Shown: in pieces, positions 16,368 to 25,899 of the stretch
How positions within the stretch are numbered: position 1 is the first letter of the stretch
How the letters are laid out: the number at the start of each line of letters is the position of its first letter
From: Cohnella nanjingensis
GTDB taxonomy: Bacteria > Bacillota > Bacilli > Paenibacillales > Paenibacillaceae
Assembly (NCBI RefSeq): GCF_014212125.1
Contig: NZ_JACJVP010000020.1
Coordinates: 1 to 59,755 of the forward strand
Direction of reading: 5' to 3'
Length of the DNA: 59,755 bases
Notes under the pieces: generated by a model
The model's input: only the letters and a program-made list of their open reading frames with translations
Told to the model about the DNA's origin: nothing
The model's database searches: none
Made by a program: the position numbers and the translations under genes

Positions 16368-16403
16368 GCACCAAGAGACGTACCTAATACGTCTCTTGGG
16401 CTT
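16368..16403 (-). terminator. Terminator of the YesN-YesM operon
   Basis: CCAAGAGACGTA and TACGTCTCTTGG form a perfect 12-pair stem with a five-base loop, directly after the kinase stop codon on the minus strand. The T run is modest. Confidence 0.65.
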
Positions 16404-16408
16404 TACCG

Positions 16409-18181
16409 TTACATCGCGCCGCCGGCGGGCAGCCGGATGCGGACCATCGTCCCGATGCCGAGCCGGCTGTAGTAGGACACGCCGTAGGCTTCGCCGAACG
16501 CGAGCTTGATGCGCCCATCGACGTTGCCGATGCCGTAGCCGACGGCATCGCCCGCGCGGATGCGCTCCAGCCGCTCCCTCGTCATGCCCATGCCGTCGTC
16601 CACGACGTCGAGGAGGATATCTTCGCCCTCCCGGTAGGCGCGTATGACGATGTTGAGGCCGCGTTCGTCGTCCCAGACGGCATGGTGGATGCAATTCTCC
16701 ACGAACGGCTGCAGCGTCAGCTTGATCGTGTGGTGCACCAGCACGGATTCGTCGATCTGGAAATGCAGGTGGAGCAGGTCCTCATAGCGGATCTGCTGGA
16801 TCGACAGATAATACCGCGTCAGCTTCAGCTCTTCGTTCAGGGAGATCAAGCTCTTGCCCTGATTGAGCGAGATTCGGTAGAACTTCGCGAGGTGCGCCAC
16901 CATGTCTTTAATCTTCGGATCCCGGTGCTTCATGGCCAGGGCGGAGATCGAGGCGAGCGTGTTGTACAGGAAATGCGGGTTGATCTGCGCCTGAAGCGTG
17001 TTCATGTCGGCTTCCTGCTTGGCGATCTCCTTTTTGTACACCTCATTGATCAGATTCTTGAACCGCTGGCCCATCTTGCGGAGCGCGAAGGACATCTGGC
17101 CGATCTCGTCGTGCCCCATCGGGATCATCTCGAGGTCGAAGTCTTCCCTCTCCAGACGGCGTATCGTCTTGAGCAGCGATTCGATCCGCTTCGTGGACAG
17201 GCGGGCGACCAGATAGATCAGCACGATGCAAAGCGCGATACAGAACGAAGCGATGACCAGTATCCGATTGGCGGAGGTCCGGGCCGACTGCGTGAAGCCG
17301 CTGTACGGGACGATGGAGACCGTCTTCCAGCCGTTCGGAGTCGTGTCGTAGACGACGAGCACTTTCTCCCCCTGGTAGAGGCTCTGATACTTGCCCGAGC
17401 GGCCCGCCTTGAAGTCGTCCGGGAGGAGAACGCCGAGCCGCGTGTTCAGCAGATCCTTGTTCTTGCAAGAGACGATGACGCCGTTCTCGTTGACGATGAA
17501 AATATCCTTGTTCTGGTCTTCCTTCCCCATGAGCGCGTACAGGTCGGACTCCTTCACGTCGATCGTCAAGATGCCGTACGGAAAGTTCAGGCTATTGTAG
17601 TTCAGAAACCGCACGAGGGTGAACATCGGCGGCGTCGCCTTGCGCGGGGGTTCCGCGGGCTGGGCCGGCGTGATGGTGAAGATCACGTTCCCGTACGTCT
17701 TCTGTACCAGATCGAACCACGGCTTCTCGCGGATCGCGTCGTCCAGCCGCTTGATGAACGTATCGTCCAGCGGCATGTGCGGATTGGTCGAGTAGATCAC
17801 GACCCCGTTCACCTCGGGATTGGTCGTCATTACGTTGTTCATGACGTTGTCGATATACCGGTAAGCGTCCAGGTAGTCCGAGCTTCCGTCGTAGGACCTG
17901 ATCAGGTATTGCTGCAGCGTCGCGTCCAGGTAGAGCGAGGCCGAGATCTTGTTGTAGTTGTTCAGCTTGTTCTGCAGATTGCTGCTGATCTGCGAGGTGG
18001 CCAAGCTCATGCTGGTATACGTCTGCCGAATTAGCTGATCCTTCACCGAGACGTACGAATAGTAGACGAAGAACACCAGCGGCAGAATCGAGACCAAGAG
18101 GAAGAGAATGAACAGCTTCCCCCGCATGCTTAGATTCAGGTACGGATCGGTCAGTCGGTGATGCCAGGCGAGTCGGGACAT
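16409..18181 (-). CDS. YesM-type membrane sensor histidine kinase
   Basis: 590 residues. The order is a membrane segment (about 22-44), a large extracellular dCache-like sensor (45-300), a second membrane segment (about 305-328), a HAMP linker, a His_kinase domain with the phospho-acceptor His403 in INPHFLYN, and a HATPase region with VENCIHHAVWDDE, DDGMGM and GYGIGNVDGRI. This is the LytS/YesM kinase class paired with AraC-type regulators. It lies 15 bases after the response regulator gene in the same operon and is divergent from a sugar transporter operon, so it probably senses an extracellular oligosaccharide and activates transporter and glycosidase genes. Confidence 0.9.
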   Translation of the reverse strand: MSRLAWHHRLTDPYLNLSMRGKLFILFLLVSILPLVFFVYYSYVSVKDQLIRQTYTSMSLATSQISSNLQNKLNNYNKISASLYLDATLQQYLIRSYDGSSDYLDAYRYIDNVMNNVMTTNPEVNGVVIYSTNPHMPLDDTFIKRLDDAIREKPWFDLVQKTYGNVIFTITPAQPAEPPRKATPPMFTLVRFLNYNSLNFPYGILTIDVKESDLYALMGKEDQNKDIFIVNENGVIVSCKNKDLLNTRLGVLLPDDFKAGRSGKYQSLYQGEKVLVVYDTTPNGWKTVSIVPYSGFTQSARTSANRILVIASFCIALCIVLIYLVARLSTKRIESLLKTIRRLEREDFDLEMIPMGHDEIGQMSFALRKMGQRFKNLINEVYKKEIAKQEADMNTLQAQINPHFLYNTLASISALAMKHRDPKIKDMVAHLAKFYRISLNQGKSLISLNEELKLTRYYLSIQQIRYEDLLHLHFQIDESVLVHHTIKLTLQPFVENCIHHAVWDDERGLNIVIRAYREGEDILLDVVDDGMGMTRERLERIRAGDAVGYGIGNVDGRIKLAFGEAYGVSYYSRLGIGTMVRIRLPAGGAM

Positions 18182-18196
18182 GCGGCATCTCCTCCG

Positions 18197-19837
18197 CTAC
18201 AGCCGTTTTTTGCGGTATTCGTTCGGCGTGACGCCTTTGTGCCGCTGGAAGAGCGAGCAGAAGTAAGAGACGTTCTCGTAGCCGACCGCCCGGGCTACCT
18301 CATGAATGCGAAGCGCTCGGTCCCGGAGCAGCTCGGAAGCCCGCCTGATCCGGACGCGGGTCATATACTCGAGGATGGTCTCCCCGGTCTTCTGTTTGAA
18401 AAGGGTGCGGACGTAGTTGGGCGTCAAATAGACGGACTCCGCGAGCGCTTCGACCGTCAACGCTTCGTGGTAGCGGCTGTCGATCAGCTCCATGATCCGA
18501 TGGACGATCGGCATGTGCTGGTCCTGGTCCTTGTCCCCGATCATGCCGATAAGGCGGTCGCACAGCCCTTCGAGCTGCGCCAGCAGGGCGTCCAGCGTAT
18601 CGGCGGCCATGACCTCTTTCCAGTCGAGCCCCGCGCCGCGCCCGTTCGCCGACGCCTCCGCGAGCAGCGGAGCAAACGACCGCTCCAGCTCGGCGCCCAG
18701 CTGCATCGCGAACGCGACGACGGCGCTCCGCTCGGTTCGGTTCGTCCGGAACGGCGCGAAGCACCCGCGCAGCAATTCGCCGGCTTCTTCGCGCCGGAGC
18801 CGCGAGACGGCCTGGGTCAGCCGATCCGCGACCGCCGCGGCGTGCGGGATCGGATCCGCCGCGGCTCTCGGTTCTGCTTCCGCCGCCATTCCAGGCATCG
18901 GGTCCTCCCCGACCTCCGACATCGCGCCCGTCGAAGCTTGCAGCATCGGGTCCGCCGCGTCATCGACGGCGTTCGCCCGATAACGCAGAAGCGTGCCCGT
19001 TCCGGCATAGAACCGGTCTTCGCTCGCGCGCTTCGCCTCTTCGTAGAGCTCCGGCATCTCCTCCAGGTAGCGCCCCGTCGTGGACAGGCCGACGGTCACC
19101 GCGATGCCGGTTAAGCTCCGCGTATCCGCGATCGTCTCTCGCCACCCCAGCTCCATCTCCGCGAAGCCGTCTTCGGTCGGCAGATAGCAGATCGCGCCGT
19201 ATTCCCGCTCGTCCGCGGACCACCCGTAGCTCGCGGCGGAGAGCCGGCTGACGATGGCGTTCCAGGCGGCCGCGGCGTCCGCGCCGGGCGGTCCGTCCAA
19301 ACGGACGTACGCGACGGCATAGGCGCCGACGGCGGGCAGCGGGACGGGAAGCATCGAGATGCGCTGCGCCCAGCTCTTGCGCTCCGCAGCCGACTTCTCC
19401 GCCGCGAGCGACCGCACGAGCTTCTCCTTCAGCCCCTCCGCCGACGCGGACAGCTGCTTGTCTTCCTCGCACTTCAAGACGACCCTCTGCATGAGCTGGG
19501 CCAGTTCGTCGGCGTCGATCGGCTTCAGCAGGTAGCCCATCGCTTCCGCGTTCAGCGCCGCTTTAATGTAGTGGAATTCGTCGTGTCCGCTCAGGAAGAC
19601 GATCTTCACGCCGCGGTTCAGCTGCCTGGCCTTGCGCGCGAACTCCAGACCGTCCATGATCGGCATCCGGACGTCGGTCATGACGATGTCCGGCTTGCAC
19701 GCTTCCATGCGCGCGAGCGCCTCGCGCCCGTTCTTGGCGGTACCGGCCACGACGATACCCATGTCCTCCCAGCGGATGTATTGCGCAATCGCTTCCAATT
19801 CGAGTTTCTCGTCGTCTACCAACAGGATTTTGTACAT
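18197..19837 (-). CDS. YesN-type response regulator with AraC DNA-binding domain
   Basis: 546 residues. The N-terminal receiver domain has VDDE, phospho-acceptor Asp55 in MTDVRMP and Lys105. A long middle region (about 150-430) has no clear family assignment, and a C-terminal AraC/XylS domain has two helix-turn-helix motifs (TVEALAESVYLTPNYVRTLF and, near the end, HEVARAVGYENVSYFCSLF). The start at 19837 follows GAGGGAG; a longer frame upstream crosses the promoter. It should be phosphorylated by the kinase encoded just downstream and activate the divergent permease-binding protein-glycosidase operon. The promoter of that operon has a good -10 but a poor -35, as expected for an activator-dependent promoter. 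Confidence 0.9.
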   Translation of the reverse strand: MYKILLVDDEKLELEAIAQYIRWEDMGIVVAGTAKNGREALARMEACKPDIVMTDVRMPIMDGLEFARKARQLNRGVKIVFLSGHDEFHYIKAALNAEAMGYLLKPIDADELAQLMQRVVLKCEEDKQLSASAEGLKEKLVRSLAAEKSAAERKSWAQRISMLPVPLPAVGAYAVAYVRLDGPPGADAAAAWNAIVSRLSAASYGWSADEREYGAICYLPTEDGFAEMELGWRETIADTRSLTGIAVTVGLSTTGRYLEEMPELYEEAKRASEDRFYAGTGTLLRYRANAVDDAADPMLQASTGAMSEVGEDPMPGMAAEAEPRAAADPIPHAAAVADRLTQAVSRLRREEAGELLRGCFAPFRTNRTERSAVVAFAMQLGAELERSFAPLLAEASANGRGAGLDWKEVMAADTLDALLAQLEGLCDRLIGMIGDKDQDQHMPIVHRIMELIDSRYHEALTVEALAESVYLTPNYVRTLFKQKTGETILEYMTRVRIRRASELLRDRALRIHEVARAVGYENVSYFCSLFQRHKGVTPNEYRKKRL

Positions 19838-19887
19838 GCCGCACACGCTCCCTCGAACGTTTGGGATAGCCGGATTCGATTGTTTCA

Positions 19888-19916
19888 TTGTAGAGTTTGT
19901 ATCCGATTTCAACAAT
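19888..19916 (-). promoter_or_regulatory. Sigma-A promoter of the YesN-YesM operon
   Basis: On the minus strand TTGTTG and TACAAT are exactly 17 bases apart, about 50 bases upstream of the response regulator start. Confidence 0.55.
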
Positions 19917-19949
19917 GGCTTTTCGACATTTGCGTAGGATAGCGTCGCG

Positions 19950-19997
19950 GATTCGAGAATCGGGATATAGAATCCGTCCGAGAGCCCCCCCTATAAT
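19950..19997 (+). promoter_or_regulatory. Activator-type promoter and palindrome before the permease operon
   Basis: TATAAT at 19992-19997 lies 54 bases before the first permease gene. No recognisable -35 box sits 17 bases upstream. A perfect 12-base palindrome GATTCGAGAATC (19950-19961) lies about 35 bases before the -10, where an AraC-type activator could bind. Confidence 0.45.
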
Positions 19998-20050
19998 GAG
20001 GATACGCAAACGGGCAGACAGATGAGGCCGTCGTCTACAGGAGGTTTTTC

Positions 20051-21028
20051 ATGGAGGCATCAATCGAACGGCGTCCGACGCCCGGCAAGGCCGCGGACAC
20101 CCCCAGACCGAGCAAGTGGAAGCGGATGAAGCAGCAGAAATATTTGTACCTCATGATTCTGCCCGCATTCCTGTGCACGCTGGTGTTCGCGTACGGTCCG
20201 ATGTTCGGCCTGTATATGTCGTTTATCAGCTATTCGCCGGGAGGGGGATCTTTTTTCTCGCAGTTTTTCCACAGCAAGTTCGTAGGCATGGAATGGTTCG
20301 ACTATTTCTTCACGAACGGGGATTTCTACCTCGTCATGCGCAACACGCTCGCCCAGAGCCTGCTGTCGCTGCTCATCGGATTCCCGGCGCCGATCCTGCT
20401 CGCGCTGATGATCAACGAAGTGAGCCGAGGGTGGTTCAAGCGCCTCGTGCAGACCGTGTCTTACTTGCCCCATTTCATCTCCTGGGTCATCGCGGCGAAC
20501 ATCATCGTGACGATGCTCGCCTCCCAAGGCGCGATCAACGAGCTGCTCCTGTCGCTTCATCTTATCGAGAAGCCGATCACGTTCCTGCAGAACGGGCACA
20601 TGTTCTGGGGCATCATCGCGCTCTCCAACACGTGGAAGGACATGGGCTTCAACGCGATCATCTACCTCGCCGCCATCGCGAGCATCAATCCGGAGCTGTA
20701 CGAGGCGGCACGGGTGGACGGGGCCAGCCGCTGGCGCCAGACGTGGAACGTCACCTTGCCGGCGCTCCGTCCGACGATCGTCATCCTGTCCATCCTGGCG
20801 GTCGGGAACGTACTGAACGCAGGCTTCGACCAGCAGTACTTGCTGCAGAATACGACCGTCCTTCAGTATTCCGACGTCATCGACACGTACACGTATCGGT
20901 ACGGCCTGCAGAACGGCATGTTCTCGTACGGCGCAGCGGTCGGATTGTTCAAGTCGGTCGTCGCCTTCGCGCTCGTCATGCTCGTCAACGCCTGGTCCAG
21001 ACGGGTGAACCAGCAATCGCTCTATTGA
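20051..21028 (+). CDS. Sugar ABC transporter permease, LplB/YteP-like
   Basis: 325 residues with a basic cytoplasmic N-terminus (1-30) and six predicted membrane helices. The ATPase-docking EAA loop, EAARVDGASRWRQTW, sits near residue 220. This is one of the two inner-membrane subunits of a CUT1-type importer of complex oligosaccharides. The start is preceded by a strong AGGAGGT. The second permease follows after 25 bases, then the binding lipoprotein and a glycosidase in one probable operon. No ATPase gene is present, as usual for Lpl/YteP systems that borrow an MsmX-like ATPase. Confidence 0.9.
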   Translation: MEASIERRPTPGKAADTPRPSKWKRMKQQKYLYLMILPAFLCTLVFAYGPMFGLYMSFISYSPGGGSFFSQFFHSKFVGMEWFDYFFTNGDFYLVMRNTLAQSLLSLLIGFPAPILLALMINEVSRGWFKRLVQTVSYLPHFISWVIAANIIVTMLASQGAINELLLSLHLIEKPITFLQNGHMFWGIIALSNTWKDMGFNAIIYLAAIASINPELYEAARVDGASRWRQTWNVTLPALRPTIVILSILAVGNVLNAGFDQQYLLQNTTVLQYSDVIDTYTYRYGLQNGMFSYGAAVGLFKSVVAFALVMLVNAWSRRVNQQSLY

Positions 21029-21053
21029 TTCCGGCCGAGAGGAGGTCTTCATC

Positions 21054-21947
21054 ATGTTCACGTTCAAGAGCGCCGGCGATCGCGCTTATCTCAGCTTCGT
21101 CTATCTGTTCCTGGCTTTCGTGTTCGTCATCACGTTCTACCCGTTCTGGAACATCCTGGTCCTCTCGCTCAACAGCGCGGCCGACGCGGTGCGGGGCGGC
21201 ATCTATCTGTGGCCGCGGGACATCAGCTTCGCGAGCTATCAAGAGATTCTAAGAGACCAAGAGATTCTGAACGGCATCAAGGTCACCTTCCTTCGGACGC
21301 TCGTCGGCACGCCGCTGGCCGTCGCGGTCATCAGCCTGCTCGCCTTCGCGCTCAGCAAGCGCGACCTGGTCGGCGGGAGAGCCATCGGTCTGTTCTTCAT
21401 CTTCACGATGTACTTCGGCGGCGGACTCATCCCGTACTACATGATCCTCAAGAGCGTGCATCTCATCGACACGTTCGCGGTGTACATCCTGCCCAATCTG
21501 ATGAACGTCTTCTTCGTCATCATCGTGCGGACGTTCATGCAAGAGCTGCCGGCCGAGGTGGAGGAGTCGGCGAAGATTGACGGCGCCAACGACGTCCAGA
21601 TCTACTGGCGGATCGTCTTGCCCATCTGCGTCCCGGTGCTGGTGACGATCGGGCTGTTCTCGGCCATCAATCATTGGAATTCCTGGTTCGACTCTTACGT
21701 GTTCACCTACAAGCCCCAGCTCAAGACGTTGCAGGCCGTGCTGGTCAAGATTCTGAACCAGTACCAGACGCAGTCGTTCACCTCCGGCGCGAGCCAAATG
21801 GCCGATTCGGCCAAGCGAACGGCGGTATCTTCGGATACGATACGTATGGCCGCGACGATGGTGGCGACGCTGCCGATCATCTTGGTCTACCCGTTCCTGC
21901 AGCGCTTTTTCGTCAAAGGCATGACGCTAGGCGCGGTGAAGAGCTGA
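21054..21947 (+). CDS. Sugar ABC transporter permease, LplC/YtcP-like
   Basis: 297 residues, six predicted membrane helices, with the EAA loop as EESAKIDGANDVQIYW near residue 185 and the family's C-terminal YPFLQRFFVKGMTLGAVK. This is the partner permease of the preceding gene; the two form the membrane channel. It starts at an ATG after GAGGAGG. It is followed after about 100 bases by the binding lipoprotein gene. The imported sugar is not readable from the sequence; the downstream glycosidase suggests an alpha-galactoside or similar oligosaccharide. Confidence 0.9.
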   Translation: MFTFKSAGDRAYLSFVYLFLAFVFVITFYPFWNILVLSLNSAADAVRGGIYLWPRDISFASYQEILRDQEILNGIKVTFLRTLVGTPLAVAVISLLAFALSKRDLVGGRAIGLFFIFTMYFGGGLIPYYMILKSVHLIDTFAVYILPNLMNVFFVIIVRTFMQELPAEVEESAKIDGANDVQIYWRIVLPICVPVLVTIGLFSAINHWNSWFDSYVFTYKPQLKTLQAVLVKILNQYQTQSFTSGASQMADSAKRTAVSSDTIRMAATMVATLPIILVYPFLQRFFVKGMTLGAVKS

Positions 21948-22046
21948 GAGGCGGCGTCCATGAGGGAGGTGAGCGGCGAAGCGGGAAGACCGCGCCAGGC
22001 GCGGAATGACGTAAAGCTGTTATTCAACCAATAGGGGGTCATTCGG

Positions 22047-23693
22047 ATGTCCGCAATTCGAAAATGGGGTACCGTCTCGCTGAGTCTGGCTTTGTCCGCC
22101 GCGCTCATGGCGGGCTGCAGCGGCAAGAACGGAGGGAACGACGCAGGCGGCAGTGGCGCGCAAGCTACCGGCTCCGGCGCGTCCGAGAGCGCTTCCGCCA
22201 GCGGCGACGATCTGAAGCCGATCAAGCTGACGTTCTTCGACAAGAACACCGGGGACGCGTTCACCAACGACGTCGCCCAAGAGATTACGAGGCGTACGGG
22301 CGTCACGGTCGAGATTCAGCAGCCGACCGGCAATCCCGCGGAGAAGCTCAATCTGATGCTGGCGAGCGACGACCTGCCCGATCTCGTGCTCATGGACCGC
22401 AGCAGCGACATCGTGAACAAGTATATCGCCGCTGGCGCGCTGCTGCCGCTCGACGACCTGATCGAGCAATACGGGCCGGACGTGAAGGAGATGTACGGCG
22501 ACGTACTGAACAAGACGCGCTATACGGACGGCAAAAACTACTACCTGTCGAACTGGTACGGTTATGAGGAAGGGGAGCCGGTCTTCGGCTTCAACCTGAA
22601 GAAGGACGTGCTGACGGAGCTGGCGCCGGACAAGGCGGAGGGCGGACAGCCGTTCACGGCGGACGAATTCGAGGACTTGCTCAAGCGCTTCAAGGAGAAG
22701 TATCCGACGATCAACGGCAAGCCGACGGTCGCGCTGACGATGGACGGCTCGAATATGGGCGCCGTGACGGGTACGTTCAAAGGGATGTTCGGTTTGAAGA
22801 CCTATTTCGAGACGGACGGCAAGCTGCAGTACGACGTCGAGGATCCGAAGTACCGCGAGATGATCCTCTATATGAACAAGCTGTACCGGGAAGGTCTGAT
22901 CGATACGGACTGGGCGATCAACAAGAAGGAAGCCTGGCTGCAGAAGCTGTCCTCCGGCGCGGTGTTCGGCACGCCGGGCGCGTATTGGGATCTCGGCGAC
23001 GCCAATACGGCGTTGAAGAAGGCGGGCGGGCCGGACAAACAATTCTTCTCGTACAAAGTCGTCGGTCCGGGCGTCGATCCGGCCAAGACGACCTACGGTC
23101 CGAAGGGCTCCCTCGGCTGGGACGCGATCGGCATCACGAAGGCGAACCGGGATCCTGAGCGCACGATGAAGTTCATCAATTTCCTGGCGAGCGAAGAAGG
23201 CCAATACCTGCTCATGTGGGGCGTCGAAGGCAAGTACTGGGATATGAAGGACGGCAAGCACGTGCCGCGTCCCGAAGTGCTGGAGGGCTTCAAGAACGAT
23301 TGGACCAACTACTCCAAGACGAGCGGCATCCGCAAATGGACTTGGTTCATCAAGGGCGGCAAAGGAACCGACGGCACGGTATACGACCTGGCCGGCCGGT
23401 ATGAACGCAACGAGGTCGACAAGATGGCGATCAAGAATCTCGCGGATTCGACCTGGCGCACGGACACGTACGACAATCTCGGTCCGCAGGGCGGCACGCC
23501 GGAAGCGCTCCTATCGCAGAAGGTCAACGACATCATGACGCAATCGGTCACCAAAGCGATCATCGCGAAGACCGATGCGGAAGCCAACGCCATCTTCGAC
23601 AAGATGCTGGCCGACATGAAAGCGGCGGGCAGCGAGAAGGTCGAGAAGATCATCAACGAGAACTACAAACAGCGCTTGAGCTTGTGGCAGTAA
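22047..23693 (+). CDS. Extracellular solute-binding lipoprotein, LplA-like
   Basis: 548 residues. A lipoprotein signal peptide ends in the lipobox LMAGC (Cys24), followed by a Gly/Ser/Ala-rich spacer to about residue 55 and a large family 1 binding-protein fold. Motifs such as DLPDLVLMD and EEGQYLLMWGVEGKYW are typical of the LplA/YtcQ group that binds oligosaccharides outside the membrane. It sits between the permease pair and an intracellular glycosidase. Its length (over 500 residues) fits the polysaccharide-type rather than the shorter MalE-type proteins. It should deliver substrate to the two permeases encoded upstream. Confidence 0.9.
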   Translation: MSAIRKWGTVSLSLALSAALMAGCSGKNGGNDAGGSGAQATGSGASESASASGDDLKPIKLTFFDKNTGDAFTNDVAQEITRRTGVTVEIQQPTGNPAEKLNLMLASDDLPDLVLMDRSSDIVNKYIAAGALLPLDDLIEQYGPDVKEMYGDVLNKTRYTDGKNYYLSNWYGYEEGEPVFGFNLKKDVLTELAPDKAEGGQPFTADEFEDLLKRFKEKYPTINGKPTVALTMDGSNMGAVTGTFKGMFGLKTYFETDGKLQYDVEDPKYREMILYMNKLYREGLIDTDWAINKKEAWLQKLSSGAVFGTPGAYWDLGDANTALKKAGGPDKQFFSYKVVGPGVDPAKTTYGPKGSLGWDAIGITKANRDPERTMKFINFLASEEGQYLLMWGVEGKYWDMKDGKHVPRPEVLEGFKNDWTNYSKTSGIRKWTWFIKGGKGTDGTVYDLAGRYERNEVDKMAIKNLADSTWRTDTYDNLGPQGGTPEALLSQKVNDIMTQSVTKAIIAKTDAEANAIFDKMLADMKAAGSEKVEKIINENYKQRLSLWQ

Positions 23694-23761
23694 ATCATCG
23701 AGACGGAGGCCGGCGCGATATTTGCCCGGCCTTCCGCTATGAAGAATTGGGGGAATCCGGG

Positions 23762-25822
23762 ATGAGCATCGCCAGGACGGAACAAGAGAATAGAGCGGCG
23801 ATCGACAACGGCCGGATCCGCATCGCATGCGATCTGGAACAAGGGAGCTTCTCCATCGAATGGGACGGTCTCGGCTCTCTTCGCCGCGCGTACGGACGGG
23901 TACTTCTGGGAGGCGTCATGCGGTCGACGGCGGACGCGCGCCGTCGGTCCTGCCGGATCGAGGAGACGGCGGACGCGTTCGGCCAAGGCGTCGCGCTATC
24001 GGTCATTCACGAGCTGGACGGAGAGATCACGCTTCGGCAAGTATTCCGCGTCTACGAAGGGCTGCCGTACGGTCTGATCCGATTGGAAGCGATTGTCGCG
24101 GATCGCCTGTCGACGAACGAGATCGCGCCGATCTATGCGAAGCGGCGGGACGGGGAAGACAACGGGGTGCTGCGGCTGGAAGGCGAGGCTGCGGCGGGAG
24201 ATCCGCTGCTCGCTTTGCTCGTGCCGTTCGACAACGACAAATGGGTGCGTTACGCGTCGGTGGCGATGCCGGACCGGATGGAGAGCTACGAGGCGACAGC
24301 CGTCTATCGGGAGAACGACCGTCGCGGATTCGTGTTCGGATCCGTGTCGCACGAGACTTGGAAGACGGGCATTCAAGTGTTCGGCATGTCCGATCGCACG
24401 GTGGATCGGCTGGCCGTCTACGGCGGAGCGGCCGGCGACTACACCCGCGACACGCTGCCGCACGGGTTCGTGACGGGAGCGGTCGTCTCCTCGCCGGACG
24501 TCTTCGCGGGCGCGTTCGCGGATTACCGCGCGGGGCTCGCGGCATTCGGGGACGCCAACGCGCGCGTCGTGCCGGCGCTGCCGTGGGAGGGCCCCGTCCC
24601 GTTCGGCTGGAACAGCTGGTCGGCGGTAGGCGGGGAGCTCACGTACGACAGCTACGTTACAGCGTCCGACTTTATCCGGGAGATGCAAGGGAAGGGCTTC
24701 CACGACCGGGATACGACGTATCTGAACTTTGATTCGTTCTGGACGAATCTGAGCGAAGAGGAGCGGCGTGGCGCGGTAGCCCACGTGCACGCCAACGGGC
24801 AGAAGGCCGGGACGTACTGGACGCCGTTCGCCTATTGGGGAACCGTCGAGGAGGCAGCGAATCGCCTGGTGGAAGGGACGGACGGCCGCTATACGTACGC
24901 GGATCTGCTGCTGCGCGACGAGGCGGGCCGGGTGCTGCCGGATCTGGACGGAGGGCTCGCGATCGACCCGAGCCACCCCGGGAACTTGATGCGGACGGCA
25001 TGGACGCTGCAGCAGTTCGTGGAGGAAGGCTTCGAATACGTCAAGCTGGACTTCATGGGTCACGGCGCCCTGGAGGGGTGCCACTTCCTGCCGGAGATCG
25101 AGACGGGCGTTCAGGCGTACAACTACGGCATGCGGCAGATTCTCGCGCATCTCGATCCGGCGAAGATCGGCCGGCCGTTCTTCATCCATCTGTCCATCGC
25201 GCCGCTGTTCCCGCATGGTTACGCTCACGGCCGCCGCATCTCCTGCGACGCATTCGGCGAGCTGAAGGATACGGCCTACATGCTGAACTCGCTCACCTAC
25301 GGTTGGTGGATTCACCGCACGCTGTACGCCTTCAACGATCCGGACCATACCGTACTGCACAAGAGCTACAACCATCCGCCGACGTCCAAACACGAAGGGC
25401 GCAGCCGGCTGAATGCTTCGCTGATCGCGGGAACCCTCCTGCTCATGGGCGACGACTATCGCATATCGGAAGCCCGAGACCGCGCGCGCGTATGGCTGGC
25501 GGAGCAAGCGCCGATCGCGATCGCGCGGCGGGGCGAGACGTTCCTGCCGCTCTCCGGCGACGTCGGAGACCGGGCAACGCAGGTATTCTATCGTCACGAT
25601 CGGGTAGATCGGGGAACGGAGACGTACGTCGCGGTGTTCAACTACGACCGGGATCGGCCGGCCGAGATCTCCGTCGATCTGGCGCGCATGGGGCTGAACC
25701 CCACGAAGACCTGGTCTTGCGCCGACCTGTGGGCGCATACGCAGACCATTTTGTCCGGCGACTGGCGCGTACCGCTCCTGCCGGCCGAATCGAAGCTCTT
25801 CCGCCTGCGGGACGAGGGGTGA
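23762..25822 (+). CDS. Cytoplasmic clan GH-D glycoside hydrolase, alpha-galactosidase-like
   Basis: 686 residues without a signal peptide, so cytoplasmic. An N-terminal beta-sandwich region (about 1-270) with FDNDKWVRY and HETWKTGIQ precedes the barrel, which has FGWNSWS (about 281), a likely nucleophile in VKLDFMGHGAL (about 430), and SCDAFGELKDTAYMLNSLTYG with NDPDHTVLH. The same order of motifs occurs in the surface enzyme at 11003-15097, showing common ancestry. Clan GH-D (families 27 and 36) mostly hydrolyses alpha-galactosides; some relatives act on beta-L-arabinopyranosides or isomaltodextrans. As the last gene of the permease-binding protein operon it probably cleaves the imported oligosaccharide. 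Confidence 0.85.
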   Translation: MSIARTEQENRAAIDNGRIRIACDLEQGSFSIEWDGLGSLRRAYGRVLLGGVMRSTADARRRSCRIEETADAFGQGVALSVIHELDGEITLRQVFRVYEGLPYGLIRLEAIVADRLSTNEIAPIYAKRRDGEDNGVLRLEGEAAAGDPLLALLVPFDNDKWVRYASVAMPDRMESYEATAVYRENDRRGFVFGSVSHETWKTGIQVFGMSDRTVDRLAVYGGAAGDYTRDTLPHGFVTGAVVSSPDVFAGAFADYRAGLAAFGDANARVVPALPWEGPVPFGWNSWSAVGGELTYDSYVTASDFIREMQGKGFHDRDTTYLNFDSFWTNLSEEERRGAVAHVHANGQKAGTYWTPFAYWGTVEEAANRLVEGTDGRYTYADLLLRDEAGRVLPDLDGGLAIDPSHPGNLMRTAWTLQQFVEEGFEYVKLDFMGHGALEGCHFLPEIETGVQAYNYGMRQILAHLDPAKIGRPFFIHLSIAPLFPHGYAHGRRISCDAFGELKDTAYMLNSLTYGWWIHRTLYAFNDPDHTVLHKSYNHPPTSKHEGRSRLNASLIAGTLLLMGDDYRISEARDRARVWLAEQAPIAIARRGETFLPLSGDVGDRATQVFYRHDRVDRGTETYVAVFNYDRDRPAEISVDLARMGLNPTKTWSCADLWAHTQTILSGDWRVPLLPAESKLFRLRDEG

Positions 25823-25837
25823 CGGCACGCATACGAA

Positions 25838-25888
25838 AGGGGCTATCCCAAGCCATGCATACGGCTGAGGGATAGCCCCTGTTTTTTA
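25838..25888 (+). terminator. Strong terminator after the glycosidase operon
   Basis: AGGGGCTATCCC and GGGATAGCCCCT form a perfect 12-pair stem with an inner AGCC/GGCT stem, followed by GTTTTTT. Confidence 0.85.
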
Positions 25889-25899
25889 ACCAGGCTCTG

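Noticed and set aside
23996..25828. 610-codon minus-strand open frame opposite the cytoplasmic glycosidase
   Set aside because: No family motif, Arg/His-rich composition typical of antisense frames, and the plus strand is a conserved enzyme.
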